In this document: one piece after another, positions 9,482-19,644 of the stretch
Layout: every line of letters begins with the position of its first letter
How positions within the stretch are numbered: position 1 is the first letter of the stretch
Source of the DNA: Neoroseomonas terrae
Lineage (GTDB): Bacteria; Pseudomonadota; Alphaproteobacteria; Acetobacterales; Acetobacteraceae
Assembly: GCF_018129025.1 (NCBI RefSeq)
Contig: NZ_JAAEDI010000001.1
Location: forward strand, 227,342-291,341
Direction of reading: 5' to 3'
Length of the DNA stretch: 64,000 nt
Made by a program: the position numbers and the translations under genes
The notes under the pieces: model-generated
Told to the model about the DNA's origin: nothing
Seen by the model: only the letters and a program-made list of their open reading frames with translations
The model's database searches: none

Positions 9482-12400
9482 ATGCGCCTCGCCCGCTTCT
9501 TCATTGATCGCCCGGTCTTCGCCGCGGTGATCTCGATCGCCATCACGCTGGTCGGCGCCATCGCCGCCTTCCGGCTGCCGATCTCGGAATACCCGCAGAT
9601 CGCGCCGCCCAGCGTCACGATCACCGCGCTCTATCCCGGTGCCTCGGCCGAGACCATCGCCGAGACGGTCGCCGGTCCGATCGAGCAGGAGGTGAACGGC
9701 GTCGAGGGGATGCTCTACGTCTCATCCCAATCGACCGGTGACGGTCGCCTGACGGTGACGGTGGTGTTCCGCCAGGGGGTCGACGCCGACCAGGCGCAGG
9801 TGCTGGTGCAGAACCGCGTCGCCGTGGCTGAGCCGCGGTTGCCCGAAGAGGTCCGCCGCCTGGGCATCACCGTGCGCAAGGCGAGCCCCGACTTCCTCAT
9901 GGTGGTGCACATCACATCCCCGGACGGCAGTCGGGACCATGAATACATCTCCAACTACGCAACGCTGAACATCAAGGACCGCATCGCGCGCATCGACGGC
10001 ATCGGCGACGTCCAGGTGTTCGGCGCGCGCGATTATGCGATGCGCGTCTGGCTCGACCCCGATCGTATCGCTGCGCGCGGGCTGACGGCGGGCGAAGTGG
10101 TGGATGCGCTGCGCCGCGCCAATGTGCAGGTCGCCGCCGGCGCGTTGGGCCAGGCGCCGCGCACGGATGCGGCCGGTGCCTTCGAATTCTCCGTGCTCAC
10201 ACAGGGTCGTCTCGCGTCGCCCGAGCAGTTCGGCGACCAGATCATCGCAACGGGCGAGCACGGCGCGCCGCTGCGCCTGCGGGACGTGGCGCGCGTCGAG
10301 ATCGGCGCGGCGGATTATTCGGTCAATGCGTTGCTGAACAATCAGCTCGCCACCGCGATCGGCGTGTTCCAGCGGCCGGGCAGCAACGCGCTGGAAACCG
10401 CCGCGGCGGTGCGCGCCACGATGGAGGAGGCGGCGCGCAGCTTCCCGCCGGGCATTGGCTACAGCCTGGTCTATGACCCCACCCGCTTCATTGCCCAGAG
10501 CATGGAGGCGGTGTTGATGACCTTCATCGAGGCCGTGGTGCTCGTCGTCCTCGTCGTCATCCTGTTCCTGCAGAATTGGCGCGCGGCGGTGATCCCGCTG
10601 CTCGCCATCCCGGTCTCCATCATCGGCACCTTCGCGATCCTGCTCGCCCTCGGCTTCACGTTGAACACGCTGACCATGTTCGGCCTGATCCTGGCGATCG
10701 GCATCGTCGTGGACGATGCCATCGTGGTGGTGGAGAACGCCGAACGACACATGGCCAATGGGTTGTCGCCGCTCGAGGCCGCCCGCAAGACCATGGACGA
10801 GGTCGGCTTTGCGCTGATCGCCATCGCCCTGGTGCTGGTCGCGGTCTTCGTGCCGACGGCCTTCATTCCGGGCATCTCGGGTGCGTTCTATCAGCAGTTT
10901 GCCGTGACGATCTCGGTGGCGACGCTGCTTTCGGCGCTGGTATCGCTGACACTGTCGCCAGCGCTCGCCGCCATGATGCTGAAGCCGCACGGGCACGACC
11001 ATGGCAGGCGACCGCTGCTGCTGCGGCCCTTCGGCGCCTTCGCGCGCGGCTTCAACTGGTTGTTCGACCGGCTGTCCATCGGCTACGGCGGTATGACGCG
11101 GCGGCTGATCCGTATCCCCGTGCTGCTGATGCTGATCTATGGCGGGCTGCTGGCGGCGACGGGCTGGACCGTGACCTCGACGCCGACGGGGCTGATCCCG
11201 CCGCTCGACCGCGGGTACGTCATCGCGGCGTTCCAGCTGCCGCCGGGGGCGAATCTCAGCCGCACCGACGCGGTTGTCCGCCGTGCCTCCGACGCCATTC
11301 TCGCGACGCCGGGCGTCGAGGCGTCGGTCGCTTTCGTCGGCTTCGACGGCGCCACCTTCACCAACGCGCCCAATGCCGGCGTGATCTTCGCGACGCTGCA
11401 ACCCTTCGAGGATCGCACGGCGCAGGGGCTGACGCTGGCCGGCATCCTGGGCGACCTCCAGGGGCGGCTGATGGGCGATCCGGACGCGATGGTCTTCGTG
11501 CTGTCGCCTCCCTCCGTCCCTGGCATCGGCACCGGCGGCGGCTTCAAGCTGATGATCCAGGATCGCGCCGGCCGCGGCCCGCAGGAGATGGAGCGCGCCA
11601 TGCAGGCCGTGATGATCGCGGCCAACCAGATGCCCGGCATCGCCTTCGCCTTCAGCCTGTTCAACACGGCGACACCGCAGGTCCACACCGCGATCGACCG
11701 GTCGCGCGCGGAGATGCTCGGCGTACCGGTCAGCCGCGTGCACGAGGCGATGGGCGTCTACCTCGGCTCCGCCTTCGTGAACGACTTCAATCTGTTGGGC
11801 CGTACCTGGCGCGTCACCGCGCAGGCCGACGCCCCCTTCCGCACGAATGTGGAGGACATTGCCCGGCTGCGCACCCGCAGCGACAGCGGCGCGATGGTGC
11901 CGCTCGGCAGCATCGCGACCTTCCAGGAGACGTCGGGTCCGTACCGCATGCCGCGCTACAACCTGTTCCCAGCGGTCGAGCTGCAGGGCGAGGCGCTGCC
12001 GGGTGTGTCGACGGGCCAGGCCATCGCGATCATGGAACGCGTGCTGGCGGAGAACCTGCCCGAGGGCTTCAGCTACGAATGGACCGAGATTGCGCTGCAG
12101 GAGAAGATGGTCGGCAACACCGCGCCGATCGCCTTCGGGCTGGCGGTGGTCTTCGTCTTCCTTGTGCTGGCGGCGATGTATGAAAGCTGGCTGCTGCCGC
12201 TCGCCATTGTGTTGATCGCACCGATGTCGGTGCTCGCGGCATTGCTCGGCGTGCGGTGGGCGGGGCTCGACAACAACGTGCTGGTGCAGGTTGGGCTGGT
12301 GGTCCTTGTCGGCCTTGCGGCGAAGAACGCGATCCTGATCGTGGAATTCGCTCGCGCGGCTGAGGAGGAAGGTGCGTCGCGTTGGGATGCCGCGGTCGCC

Positions 12401-12658
12401 GCCGCGCGTACACGGCTGCGGCCAATCCTGATGACCAGCCTGGCCTTCATCCTCGGCGTCCTGCCGCTGACCATCGCGACGGGGGCGGGGGCGGAGATGC
12501 GGCAGAGCCTGGGCGTGGCCGTGTTCTACGGCATGCTCGGCGTGACGCTCTTCGGGTTGCTGTTCACGCCGGTGTTCTATGTGGTCGCCCGCGCCCTGGC
12601 GCGGAAGCGGCGGGCGGCCGAGCCGGTCGCGCATGCGGCGGGGCCGGCGGGTGGATAA
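9482..12658 (+). CDS. RND efflux permease, AcrB/MexB-like, pump 1
   Basis: 1058 aa, normal for hydrophobe/amphiphile efflux RND permeases. It begins [20 protein letters not shown], the usual first membrane helix. The proton-relay residues are present: the Asp-Asp pair in TM4 ([20 protein letters not shown]) and the TM10 lysine in [16 protein letters not shown]. Two large periplasmic loops and 12 predicted helices fit a trimeric proton-driven exporter of drugs, detergents or other amphiphiles. It lies 69 bases behind the adaptor gene; that gap contains a small GCGCGC hairpin. The substrate is unknown. Confidence 0.95.
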   Translation: MRLARFFIDRPVFAAVISIAITLVGAIAAFRLPISEYPQIAPPSVTITALYPGASAETIAETVAGPIEQEVNGVEGMLYVSSQSTGDGRLTVTVVFRQGVDADQAQVLVQNRVAVAEPRLPEEVRRLGITVRKASPDFLMVVHITSPDGSRDHEYISNYATLNIKDRIARIDGIGDVQVFGARDYAMRVWLDPDRIAARGLTAGEVVDALRRANVQVAAGALGQAPRTDAAGAFEFSVLTQGRLASPEQFGDQIIATGEHGAPLRLRDVARVEIGAADYSVNALLNNQLATAIGVFQRPGSNALETAAAVRATMEEAARSFPPGIGYSLVYDPTRFIAQSMEAVLMTFIEAVVLVVLVVILFLQNWRAAVIPLLAIPVSIIGTFAILLALGFTLNTLTMFGLILAIGIVVDDAIVVVENAERHMANGLSPLEAARKTMDEVGFALIAIALVLVAVFVPTAFIPGISGAFYQQFAVTISVATLLSALVSLTLSPALAAMMLKPHGHDHGRRPLLLRPFGAFARGFNWLFDRLSIGYGGMTRRLIRIPVLLMLIYGGLLAATGWTVTSTPTGLIPPLDRGYVIAAFQLPPGANLSRTDAVVRRASDAILATPGVEASVAFVGFDGATFTNAPNAGVIFATLQPFEDRTAQGLTLAGILGDLQGRLMGDPDAMVFVLSPPSVPGIGTGGGFKLMIQDRAGRGPQEMERAMQAVMIAANQMPGIAFAFSLFNTATPQVHTAIDRSRAEMLGVPVSRVHEAMGVYLGSAFVNDFNLLGRTWRVTAQADAPFRTNVEDIARLRTRSDSGAMVPLGSIATFQETSGPYRMPRYNLFPAVELQGEALPGVSTGQAIAIMERVLAENLPEGFSYEWTEIALQEKMVGNTAPIAFGLAVVFVFLVLAAMYESWLLPLAIVLIAPMSVLAALLGVRWAGLDNNVLVQVGLVVLVGLAAKNAILIVEFARAAEEEGASRWDAAVAAARTRLRPILMTSLAFILGVLPLTIATGAGAEMRQSLGVAVFYGMLGVTLFGLLFTPVFYVVARALARKRRAAEPVAHAAGPAGG

Positions 12659-12666
12659 GGCGTGCG

Positions 12667-12694
12667 CCGGGGCGGGGCTTTGCCTCCTCCCCGG
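12667..12694 (+). terminator. Possible stem-loop after pump-1 operon
   Basis: CCGGGG at 12667-12672 pairs with CCCCGG at 12689-12694. An imperfect inner stem (GG/CC pairs and a G-T pair) and a short CTTTG loop lie between them. It begins nine bases after the permease stop. There is no clear T-run, so this is at best a weak or Rho-assisted terminator. Confidence 0.3.
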
Positions 12695-12805
12695 GCAGAT
12701 GCGCAGCACGGCATTGCACCCCTGTCGCCCCTACTTCCGCCCTGCTCATGACCGGCGCAGACTGCGCCCCGCAGCCCGAGGGGTCTGCCAAGCAGGAGGA
12801 AGGGC

Positions 12806-14161
12806 ATGGCATCCAGCCGCAAGATCGCTCTCGCGATCCTTGTTCAACCGACCGGATACCATGCGGCGTCCTGGCTTCACCCGAGCACCGACCTCGCCTC
12901 GGCGACCAGCATCGAATGGTATCGCGACGCGGCGCTGACCGCGGAGAAGGGCCTGTTCGACCTGTTCTTTATCGCCGACACCCCGGCCGCGCGGACGGCG
13001 CAGCTCGAAGCCTACAGCCGCTTCCCGATGTTCATGAACGTGTTCGAGCCGATCACCCTGCTGTCGGCGCTGGCGGGCATGACGACGCGCATCGGCCTGG
13101 GCGGCACGGCGAGCACAAGCTTTTCTGAACCCTACAATATAGCGCGGCAGTTCGCCTCGCTCGATCACCTCAGCCATGGCCGGGCCGCGTGGAACGTCGT
13201 CACCTCGGCAAATGATTTCGCGGCCCGCAACTTCGGGCATGAGAAACTGCCGCCCCATGCCCTGCGGTATGAGCGAGCGAGCGAGTTCGTCGACGTGGTG
13301 CAGAAGCTCTGGGACACCTGGGAGGACGATGCATGGATCCGCGACCGCGCGCGCGGTCAGGTGTTCGAACCGTCCAAGCAGCATGTGACCGCCCACGAGG
13401 GCCAGTTCTTCAAGGTTCACGGTGCGCTGAACATCGAGCGCACGCCGCAGGGCCAGCCTGTCATCATCCAGGCCGGCGCGTCGGATACGGGCCGCGACTT
13501 CGCGGCGAGCGTAGCCGAGGTGGTCTTCGCCTCCGACAGCACGGTGGAGAAAGCGAAAGCGTCGTACGAGGATCTCAAGGGCCGCATGGCGAAGTTCGGT
13601 CGCGACCGCGACGAGATGAAAGTGCTGGCCGGCAAGCCGAACCTGCTGGCGCACAGCGCGCAGGAAGCGGAGGACATGTACCGGACGCTGCAGGAGATGA
13701 TCCATCCGGTCGTCGGCAAGATGCGCCTCGGCATGGACCTCGAGGCGGATCTGTCGGACCTCGATCCCGACCAGCCGATCCCGGAAGACCGGATTCCGCA
13801 GAGCGCCAATTTCCACCAGGCCTACTACCATCACATCATCGGCCTGATCCGGCAGGGCCTGACGCTGCGCCAGCTCTGGCAGCGCTACGAACGCGGGCAC
13901 GAGACCTTCCGCGGCACGGCCGAGCAGATGGCCGACCACATGGAGGAGTGGTTCTCCGCCGAGGCCTGCGATGGCTTCATGATGACGTTCAGCCTGATGC
14001 CCGGTGGCCTCGCCTTCTTCGTCGATCATGTCGTGCCGATCCTGCAGAGGCGGGGACTCTATCGCACGGAGTACACGGGCCGGACGCTGCGGGAGCATCT
14101 CGGCCTGAAGCGGCCCCCGAACAGACACGTCGCAGCCAGCCCGCTCGCTGCCGCACAGTAG
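12806..14161 (+). CDS. LLM-class flavin-dependent monooxygenase, NtaA/SnaA/DszA type
   Basis: 451 aa. It opens with RKIALAILVQPTGYHAASWL and carries the class signature blocks GLFDLFFIADT, ITLLSALAGMTTRIGLGGTA, DHLSHGRAAWNVVTS and QPVIIQAGASDTGRDFAA. This branch of luciferase-like enzymes uses FMNH2 from a separate reductase to oxygenate substrates such as nitrilotriacetate, organosulfur compounds or long alkanes. No flavin reductase gene lies next to it. An AGGAGGAAGG ribosome-binding stretch precedes the ATG. It is followed by yghU on the same strand. The substrate is unknown. Confidence 0.92.
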   Translation: MASSRKIALAILVQPTGYHAASWLHPSTDLASATSIEWYRDAALTAEKGLFDLFFIADTPAARTAQLEAYSRFPMFMNVFEPITLLSALAGMTTRIGLGGTASTSFSEPYNIARQFASLDHLSHGRAAWNVVTSANDFAARNFGHEKLPPHALRYERASEFVDVVQKLWDTWEDDAWIRDRARGQVFEPSKQHVTAHEGQFFKVHGALNIERTPQGQPVIIQAGASDTGRDFAASVAEVVFASDSTVEKAKASYEDLKGRMAKFGRDRDEMKVLAGKPNLLAHSAQEAEDMYRTLQEMIHPVVGKMRLGMDLEADLSDLDPDQPIPEDRIPQSANFHQAYYHHIIGLIRQGLTLRQLWQRYERGHETFRGTAEQMADHMEEWFSAEACDGFMMTFSLMPGGLAFFVDHVVPILQRRGLYRTEYTGRTLREHLGLKRPPNRHVAASPLAAAQ

Positions 14162-14271
14162 GTCGGCTGACGGAGACGGGCGTGCGCGGCCGATCAGCGG
14201 CCGCAAGGACCCTGGCGCATCCGCTGCGGCACACCAACTGGATGGCACGTCACCCCCATGGAGCCCATCCG

Positions 14272-15144
14272 ATGAGTGCTGCCGAGTATGAGCCGCCGAA
14301 GGTCTGGACCTGGAACAAGGCCAATGGCGGCCGCTTCGCGAACATCAACCGACCCGTCGCCGGCCCGACGCATGAGAAGGAACTGCCGGTCGGACGCCAC
14401 CCGCTGCAGCTCTATTCGCTCGCCACGCCGAATGGGGTGAAGGTGACGATCATGCTCGAGGAACTGCTCGCCCTCGGCCATGCCGGCGCGGAGTACGACG
14501 CCTGGCTGATCCGCATCGGCGAGGGCGACCAGTTCGGCAGCGGCTTCGTCGCCGTCAATCCGAACTCGAAGATTCCCGCGCTGCTCGACCGCAGCGGACC
14601 GACTCCGGTGCGGGTCTTCGAATCGGGCGCGATCCTGCTGCACCTTGCGGAGAAGTTCGGCGCCTTCCTGCCGAAAGACGGCCCAGCCCGTGCCGAGACG
14701 CTGTCCTGGCTGTTCTGGCAGATGGGCAGCGCGCCCTATCTTGGCGGCGGCTTCGGGCATTTCTACGCCTATGCGCCGACCAAGATGGAATACCCCATCG
14801 ATCGCTTTGCGATGGAAGCCAAGCGCCAGCTCGACGTGCTTGACCGGCGCCTGGCCGAGTCCGAGTTCATCGCGGGGGCCGACTACACCATCGCCGACAT
14901 GGCGATCTGGCCTTGGTATGGTGGGCTGGTGAAGGGCTGGATCTACGGCGCGGCCGAATTCCTCGACGTCCAGTCCTATTCCCACGTCCAGCGCTGGGCG
15001 GACCTCATCGCCGAACGCCCGGCAGTGAAACGCGGCCGCATGGTCAATCGCATGCAGGGCGATCCATCCGGGCAGCTTCGCGAGCGGCACGCCGCAAGCG
15101 ATTTCGAGGAACGGACGCAGGATAAGCTCGATGCCGCGGACTGA
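14272..15144 (+). CDS. yghU: Glutathione-dependent disulfide-bond oxidoreductase, YghU-like
   Basis: 290 aa, matching the E. coli YghU length. Diagnostic N-terminal blocks are YEPPKVWTWNKANGGRFANI, NRPVAGPTHEKELPVGRHPL and LYSLATPNGVKVTIMLEEL, the start of the thioredoxin fold. A GST-type helical C-terminal domain follows (FIAGADYTIADMAIWPWYG). YghU proteins bind two glutathione molecules, lack the classic catalytic Tyr/Ser/Cys, and reduce disulfides or organic hydroperoxides. The start chosen has GGAG about nine bases upstream; an in-frame ATG 30 bases earlier gives a non-homologous extension. It may be co-transcribed with the upstream monooxygenase (110-base gap). Confidence 0.93.
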   Translation: MSAAEYEPPKVWTWNKANGGRFANINRPVAGPTHEKELPVGRHPLQLYSLATPNGVKVTIMLEELLALGHAGAEYDAWLIRIGEGDQFGSGFVAVNPNSKIPALLDRSGPTPVRVFESGAILLHLAEKFGAFLPKDGPARAETLSWLFWQMGSAPYLGGGFGHFYAYAPTKMEYPIDRFAMEAKRQLDVLDRRLAESEFIAGADYTIADMAIWPWYGGLVKGWIYGAAEFLDVQSYSHVQRWADLIAERPAVKRGRMVNRMQGDPSGQLRERHAASDFEERTQDKLDAAD

Positions 15145-15177
15145 GAGTTTCGTTTTGTTGCGACGCAGCAAATTCGC

Positions 15178-15232
15178 TTGACCGCGGATTGGAAACTCGT
15201 CAGTTTCGAAGCCTAAGAAACTGACGCGTTTC
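15178..15232 (+). promoter_or_regulatory. Pump-2 promoter with two inverted 16-bp TetR-type operators
   Basis: Two 16-base elements face each other: GAAACTCGTCAGTTTC at 15192-15207 and GAAACTGACGCGTTTC at 15217-15232. The reverse complement of the first matches the second at 15 of 16 positions, with centres 25 bases apart. Each is also internally symmetrical (GAAACT and AGTTTC arms in the first). A possible -35 TTGACC at 15178-15183 with a -10 at about 15201-15206 would place the first operator over the -10. The likely ligand is the TetR protein encoded at the end of this operon (21126-21764). Confidence 0.6.
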
Positions 15233-15246
15233 CATTCGAGGTCATC

Positions 15247-16467
15247 ATGCCGGTTTTTGCCGATCGTTGGGTGCGTGGCCGCCGCGCGACCCTGCTCACG
15301 GCCGTGCTCTTCATCCTGCCGCTACTGTCTGCCTGCGATGATGGGCCGAGCCATCCGGCCCAGGCGGCGTCCGCGCCGGCGAGACCGGTCGACGTGACCG
15401 TAACGACGCTGCGCCAGCAGCCGGCGCCGGTCAGTATTGTGCTGCCGGGCCGGACCACGGCATCCCAGGTCGCGGAGGTCCGGCCCCAGGTCGGCGGCGT
15501 GCTGCGGGAGCGGCTGTTCACCGAAGGTGAGACGGTCAACGCCGGCCAGCCGCTGTTCCGGATCGATCCCGCGCCGTACCAGGCGGCGCTGGACACGGCC
15601 GAGGCGGCGCTCGCGCGCGCCCAGGCGACGGCGGGGTCCGCCGAGATCACCGTTAACCGCTATCGCCCGCTGGTGCGCGCCCGTGCCGTCAGCCAGCAGG
15701 ACCTCGACACGGCGGAGGCGACGCTGCGGCAGGCTCAGGCGGACATTGCCTCGGCCGAGGCGGCAGTCGACACGGCGCGCATCAACCTCGGCTACACGGT
15801 GGTGAATTCCCCGATCGCCGGGCGGACGGGCCGTGCTTCGGTCACCGTTGGCGCGCTGGTCACTGCCAACCAGGCGAGTACGCTGGTCACCGTCACGCAG
15901 CTCAACCCGATCTACGTCGACATGACGCAGCCGAGCGCGGCCCTGCTGCGCCAGCGCCGCGACATCGCCGAAGGCGTGTTGCGCCGCGAATCGACGGACC
16001 GCGCCGCGGCTGTGCTGATTCTCGAGGACGGCACGGAATATCCGCAGCGCGGAGAGATCCAGTTCTCCGAGGTCATCGTCGACCAGGGCACCGGCTCGGT
16101 CACGCTGCGCGCCGTCTTCCCGAACCCGGACGGGCTGCTGATGCCCGGCATGTTCGTGCGCGCCCGCGTCGAGGAAGGCACGATCGACCGCGCCCTGCTG
16201 GTCCCGCAGCAGGCCGTCAGCCGCACCCCGCGTGGCGAGCCCATGGCCTATGTCGTCAACGCCGAAGGCGTGGTGGAACAGCGCGTGCTGCAGACCAGCC
16301 GCGCCATCGGCACCAACTGGCTGGTGACGGCGGGGCTCAGCCCCGGCGACCGCGTCGTGATGGAAGGCATCCAGCGCATCCGCCCCGGCGCGAAGGTCAA
16401 CGCGACCGAAGCGCCGGCGGCGCCGGCGGCGACCGCCGCAGCCACCCCCGCCCGCACCGGCGGCTGA
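15247..16467 (+). CDS. RND efflux periplasmic adaptor lipoprotein, pump 2
   Basis: 406 aa, AcrA/MexA type. The signal peptide ends in a lipobox, LLSAC with Cys30. The next residues are Asp-Asp, and aspartate at +2 normally keeps a lipoprotein in the inner membrane, as expected for an adaptor. Lipoyl-like halves ([20 protein letters not shown] and [20 protein letters not shown]) bracket an alpha-hairpin (about 105-170). The C-terminal barrel has [20 protein letters not shown] and [13 protein letters not shown], typical of this family. It is the first gene of a complete adaptor-permease-channel-regulator operon, 16 bases before the permease gene. Confidence 0.95.
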   Translation: MPVFADRWVRGRRATLLTAVLFILPLLSACDDGPSHPAQAASAPARPVDVTVTTLRQQPAPVSIVLPGRTTASQVAEVRPQVGGVLRERLFTEGETVNAGQPLFRIDPAPYQAALDTAEAALARAQATAGSAEITVNRYRPLVRARAVSQQDLDTAEATLRQAQADIASAEAAVDTARINLGYTVVNSPIAGRTGRASVTVGALVTANQASTLVTVTQLNPIYVDMTQPSAALLRQRRDIAEGVLRRESTDRAAAVLILEDGTEYPQRGEIQFSEVIVDQGTGSVTLRAVFPNPDGLLMPGMFVRARVEEGTIDRALLVPQQAVSRTPRGEPMAYVVNAEGVVEQRVLQTSRAIGTNWLVTAGLSPGDRVVMEGIQRIRPGAKVNATEAPAAPAATAAATPARTGG

Positions 16468-16483
16468 GCCCAGGCATCCTCCC

Positions 16484-19400
16484 ATGGCCCGTTTCTTCAT
16501 CGACCGCCCGGTCTTCGCCTGGGTGATCGCGATCGCGATCATGATGGCCGGCGTGATCTCGCTGCGCTCCCTGCCGGTCGCGCAATATCCCTCCATCGCG
16601 CCGCCAGCCATCTCGATCCAGGTGAGCTACCCGGGCGCTTCGGCGGAAACGGTGCAGTCCACCGTCGTGCAGGTGATCGAGCAGCAGCTTAGCGGCATCG
16701 ACAACCTGCTGTACTTCTCCTCGAACGCGGCCAAGGATGGCAGCGCGACCATCACCCTGACCTTCGCGCAGGGCACCAACCCTGACACCGCGCAGGTGCA
16801 GGTGCAGAACAAGGTGCAGCTTGCCGTGCCGCGCCTGCCGCTGACCGTCCAGCAGCAGGGCATCCGCGTCCAGAAGGCCACCAACAACTTCCTGCTGGTG
16901 GTGGGCTTCGTCTCCACCGACGGGCGGATGACCAATTCCGATATCTCGGACTTCGTCGTCACCAACGTGCAGGATCCGGTCAGCCGTACGCCGGGCGTCG
17001 GCGACTACCAGGTGTTCGGCTCGCAGTACGCGATGCGCATCTGGCTGGATCCGGCGAAGCTCGTCACTTACCAGCTTACCCCGGGCGACGTCGCCAACGC
17101 GATCCGCGCGCAGAATGTGCAGATTGCGAGCGGCGAGATGGGCGCGCTGCCCTCGGTGCAGGGCCAGCAGCTCAACGCCACTGTCATCGGCCCGTCCTAC
17201 CTGACGACGCCGGAGGCCTTCGGCGCCATCCTGTTGCGCGTGCAGCAGGATGGGTCGCAGGTCCGGCTGCGCGATGTCGCGCGGGTCGAGATCGGCAACG
17301 AGAACTACGCCTTCAGCACGCTGTACAACGGCCAGCCGGCCGCGGGCATCGGCATCCGGCTCGCCTCGGGCGCCAACGCGCTCGACGCGGCCAACGCGGT
17401 GCGCGCCACCATCGACAATGTCCGTCCGTTGCTGCCCCCGGGGCTCGAGGTGGTCTATCCCTACGACACGACGCCCTTCGTGCGCCTGTCGATTGAAAGC
17501 GTGGTGCACACTCTGATCGAGGCGATCGTCCTCGTCTTCTTCGTCATGCTGCTGTTCCTGCAGAACCTCCGCGCAACGCTGATCCCGACGATCGCCGTGC
17601 CGGTGGTCCTGCTGGGCACCTTTGCGGTGCTGCAGGCGGCGGGATTCACGATCAACACGCTGACGATGTTCGGTTTGGTGCTGGCGATCGGCCTGCTGGT
17701 CGACGACGCCATCGTCGTCGTCGAGAACGTCGAGCGCGTGATGGCCGAGGAGCACCTCTCGCCCCTCGAAGCCACGCGCAAGTCGATGGACCAGATCACC
17801 GGTGCGCTCATCGGCATCGGCATGGTCCTGTCCGCCGTGTTCCTGCCCATGGCGTTCTTCGGCGGATCGACGGGCGTCATCTACCGGCAGTTCTCGATCA
17901 CCATTGCCACGGCCATGGCGCTGTCGGTCTTCACGGCGATCTTCTTCACCCCGGCGCTCTGCGCGACGCTGCTGAAGCCGCACAAGCCGGATCAGGGCAA
18001 GAAGGGCTTCGCCGGCTGGTTCAACCGGAACTTCGACCGCCTGAACAACCGCTACACTGGCTTCGTGAAGGGCAGCCTCCGTCGCCCAGTGCGAATGTTG
18101 CTCATCTACGGACTGCTGCTCGGCGCCCTCGTCACCGGCTTCCTTCGCCTGCCGGGCGGCTTCCTGCCGGATGAGGATCAGGGCATCGCCTTCGTCCAGG
18201 TGATCGCCCCGCCGGGCGCGACCTCCGACCGCACCCAGCGCGCACTTGAGGAGGTCCGCAACTATCTGCTGCAGGAGGAAGGCGAGACCGTTGCCTCGGT
18301 CTTCACCATCAATGGCTTCAACTTCAGCGGCCGTGGCCAGAATGCCGGCATGGCTTTCGTGCGCCTGCGCGACTGGTCCGAGCGGCCCGATGCCGCGCAT
18401 CGCGTGCAGGCGCTGACCGGGCGCATCATGGCCCGCTTTGCCGGCTACCGCGACGCCATGATCTTCGGCTTTGCGCCGCCCGCCATCACCGAGCTTGGCA
18501 ATGCGACAGGCTTCACCTTCCAGCTGCTCGACCAGGGCGGGCGCGGCCATGCGGCGCTGATGGCGGCGCGCGACCAGTTGCTCGGTCTTGCCGCGCAGAG
18601 CCCCATCCTGGCGGCGGTGCGCCCGAATGGGCTGAACGATGAGGCGCAGTTCCGCCTGATCGTCGACTGGGAACGCGCGAGTGCCCTCGGCCTGTCGGTG
18701 AGCGACATCAACACGACCCTCGCCACCGCCTGGGGCGCGACCTACGTCAACGACTTCATGGACCGCGGCCGTGTGAAGCGCGTCTATCTGCAGGGCCAGG
18801 CGGATTCACGCATGCTGCCCGGCGACCTGGACCGTTGGTTCGTGCGCAACGCGCAAGGTCAGATGGTGCCGTTCTCCGCCTTCGGGCGCACGGAATGGAT
18901 CCATGGTTCGCCGCGCCTCGAACGCTTCAACGGTATCGCTTCCCGCGAGATCGCCGGCGCGCCCGCGCCCGGCCACACGACGGGTGAAGCAATGGCGGAG
19001 ATGGAACGGCTGGTGGCCCAGCTGCCGCCCGGCTTCGGCCATACCTGGTCGGGCCTGTCCTACGAGGAACGGCAGGCCTCCGGCCAGGCGGGCGCGCTCT
19101 ACATGATCTCGCTGCTCGTGGTCTTCCTCTGCCTTGCGGCGCTGTACGAGAGCTGGTCGATCCCGGCATCGGTGATGATGGTGGTACCGCTCGGCGTCCT
19201 CGGCGCGGTCGCGGCATCCATCGCGCGCGGCCTGTCGAACGACGTGTATTTCCAGGTGGGCCTGCTGACGACGATCGGCCTGTCTGCCAAGAACGCGATC
19301 CTGATCGTCGAGTTCGCCAAGGAGAACTTCGACCGAGGGATGGAACTCGTCGACGCGGCGGCGGACGCGGCGCGTCAGCGTCTGCGCCCGATCATCATGA

Positions 19401-19642
19401 CGTCGCTGGCCTTCGGGCTCGGCGTCGTGCCGCTGGCCATCGCGAGCGGTGCCGGCGCGGGCGGCCAGAACGCTATCGGCATCGGCGTGCTGGGCGGCGT
19501 CGCGGCCGGCACGGTGCTGGCCATCACCTTTGTCCCGCTGTTCTTCCTGGTGGTGCTGCGCCTGTTCCGTACGCGGCGCAGGCCGCCCGCCTCCCACAAC
19601 CCGGCCCCGGCCTCGGTCCACCAGCCGCAGGCGGGAGAGTGA
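16484..19642 (+). CDS. RND efflux permease, AcrB/MexB-like, pump 2
   Basis: 1052 aa, starting [20 protein letters not shown]. The TM4 Asp-Asp pair ([20 protein letters not shown]) and the TM10 Lys ([20 protein letters not shown]) of the proton relay are intact. [17 protein letters not shown] and the [15 protein letters not shown] segment fit the HAE1 porter domain. It is closer to the AcrB/MexB core type than the pump-1 permease; for example it keeps [16 protein letters not shown] after TM5. It is translated from an ATG 16 bases after the adaptor stop. Its own stop is three bases before the channel gene's ATG. Confidence 0.96.
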   Translation: MARFFIDRPVFAWVIAIAIMMAGVISLRSLPVAQYPSIAPPAISIQVSYPGASAETVQSTVVQVIEQQLSGIDNLLYFSSNAAKDGSATITLTFAQGTNPDTAQVQVQNKVQLAVPRLPLTVQQQGIRVQKATNNFLLVVGFVSTDGRMTNSDISDFVVTNVQDPVSRTPGVGDYQVFGSQYAMRIWLDPAKLVTYQLTPGDVANAIRAQNVQIASGEMGALPSVQGQQLNATVIGPSYLTTPEAFGAILLRVQQDGSQVRLRDVARVEIGNENYAFSTLYNGQPAAGIGIRLASGANALDAANAVRATIDNVRPLLPPGLEVVYPYDTTPFVRLSIESVVHTLIEAIVLVFFVMLLFLQNLRATLIPTIAVPVVLLGTFAVLQAAGFTINTLTMFGLVLAIGLLVDDAIVVVENVERVMAEEHLSPLEATRKSMDQITGALIGIGMVLSAVFLPMAFFGGSTGVIYRQFSITIATAMALSVFTAIFFTPALCATLLKPHKPDQGKKGFAGWFNRNFDRLNNRYTGFVKGSLRRPVRMLLIYGLLLGALVTGFLRLPGGFLPDEDQGIAFVQVIAPPGATSDRTQRALEEVRNYLLQEEGETVASVFTINGFNFSGRGQNAGMAFVRLRDWSERPDAAHRVQALTGRIMARFAGYRDAMIFGFAPPAITELGNATGFTFQLLDQGGRGHAALMAARDQLLGLAAQSPILAAVRPNGLNDEAQFRLIVDWERASALGLSVSDINTTLATAWGATYVNDFMDRGRVKRVYLQGQADSRMLPGDLDRWFVRNAQGQMVPFSAFGRTEWIHGSPRLERFNGIASREIAGAPAPGHTTGEAMAEMERLVAQLPPGFGHTWSGLSYEERQASGQAGALYMISLLVVFLCLAALYESWSIPASVMMVVPLGVLGAVAASIARGLSNDVYFQVGLLTTIGLSAKNAILIVEFAKENFDRGMELVDAAADAARQRLRPIIMTSLAFGLGVVPLAIASGAGAGGQNAIGIGVLGGVAAGTVLAITFVPLFFLVVLRLFRTRRRPPASHNPAPASVHQPQAGE

Positions 19643-19644
19643 CC

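Noticed and set aside
9722..12709. Very long open frame (about 995 codons) on the minus strand opposite the pump-1 permease
   Set aside because: Arg/His/Gln-rich low-complexity translation typical of the antisense of a GC-rich gene, no domains, and the plus-strand permease is unmistakable.
16397..18550. Open minus-strand frame of about 717 codons opposite pump 2
   Set aside because: Same antisense-shadow composition; covered by the intact permease gene.
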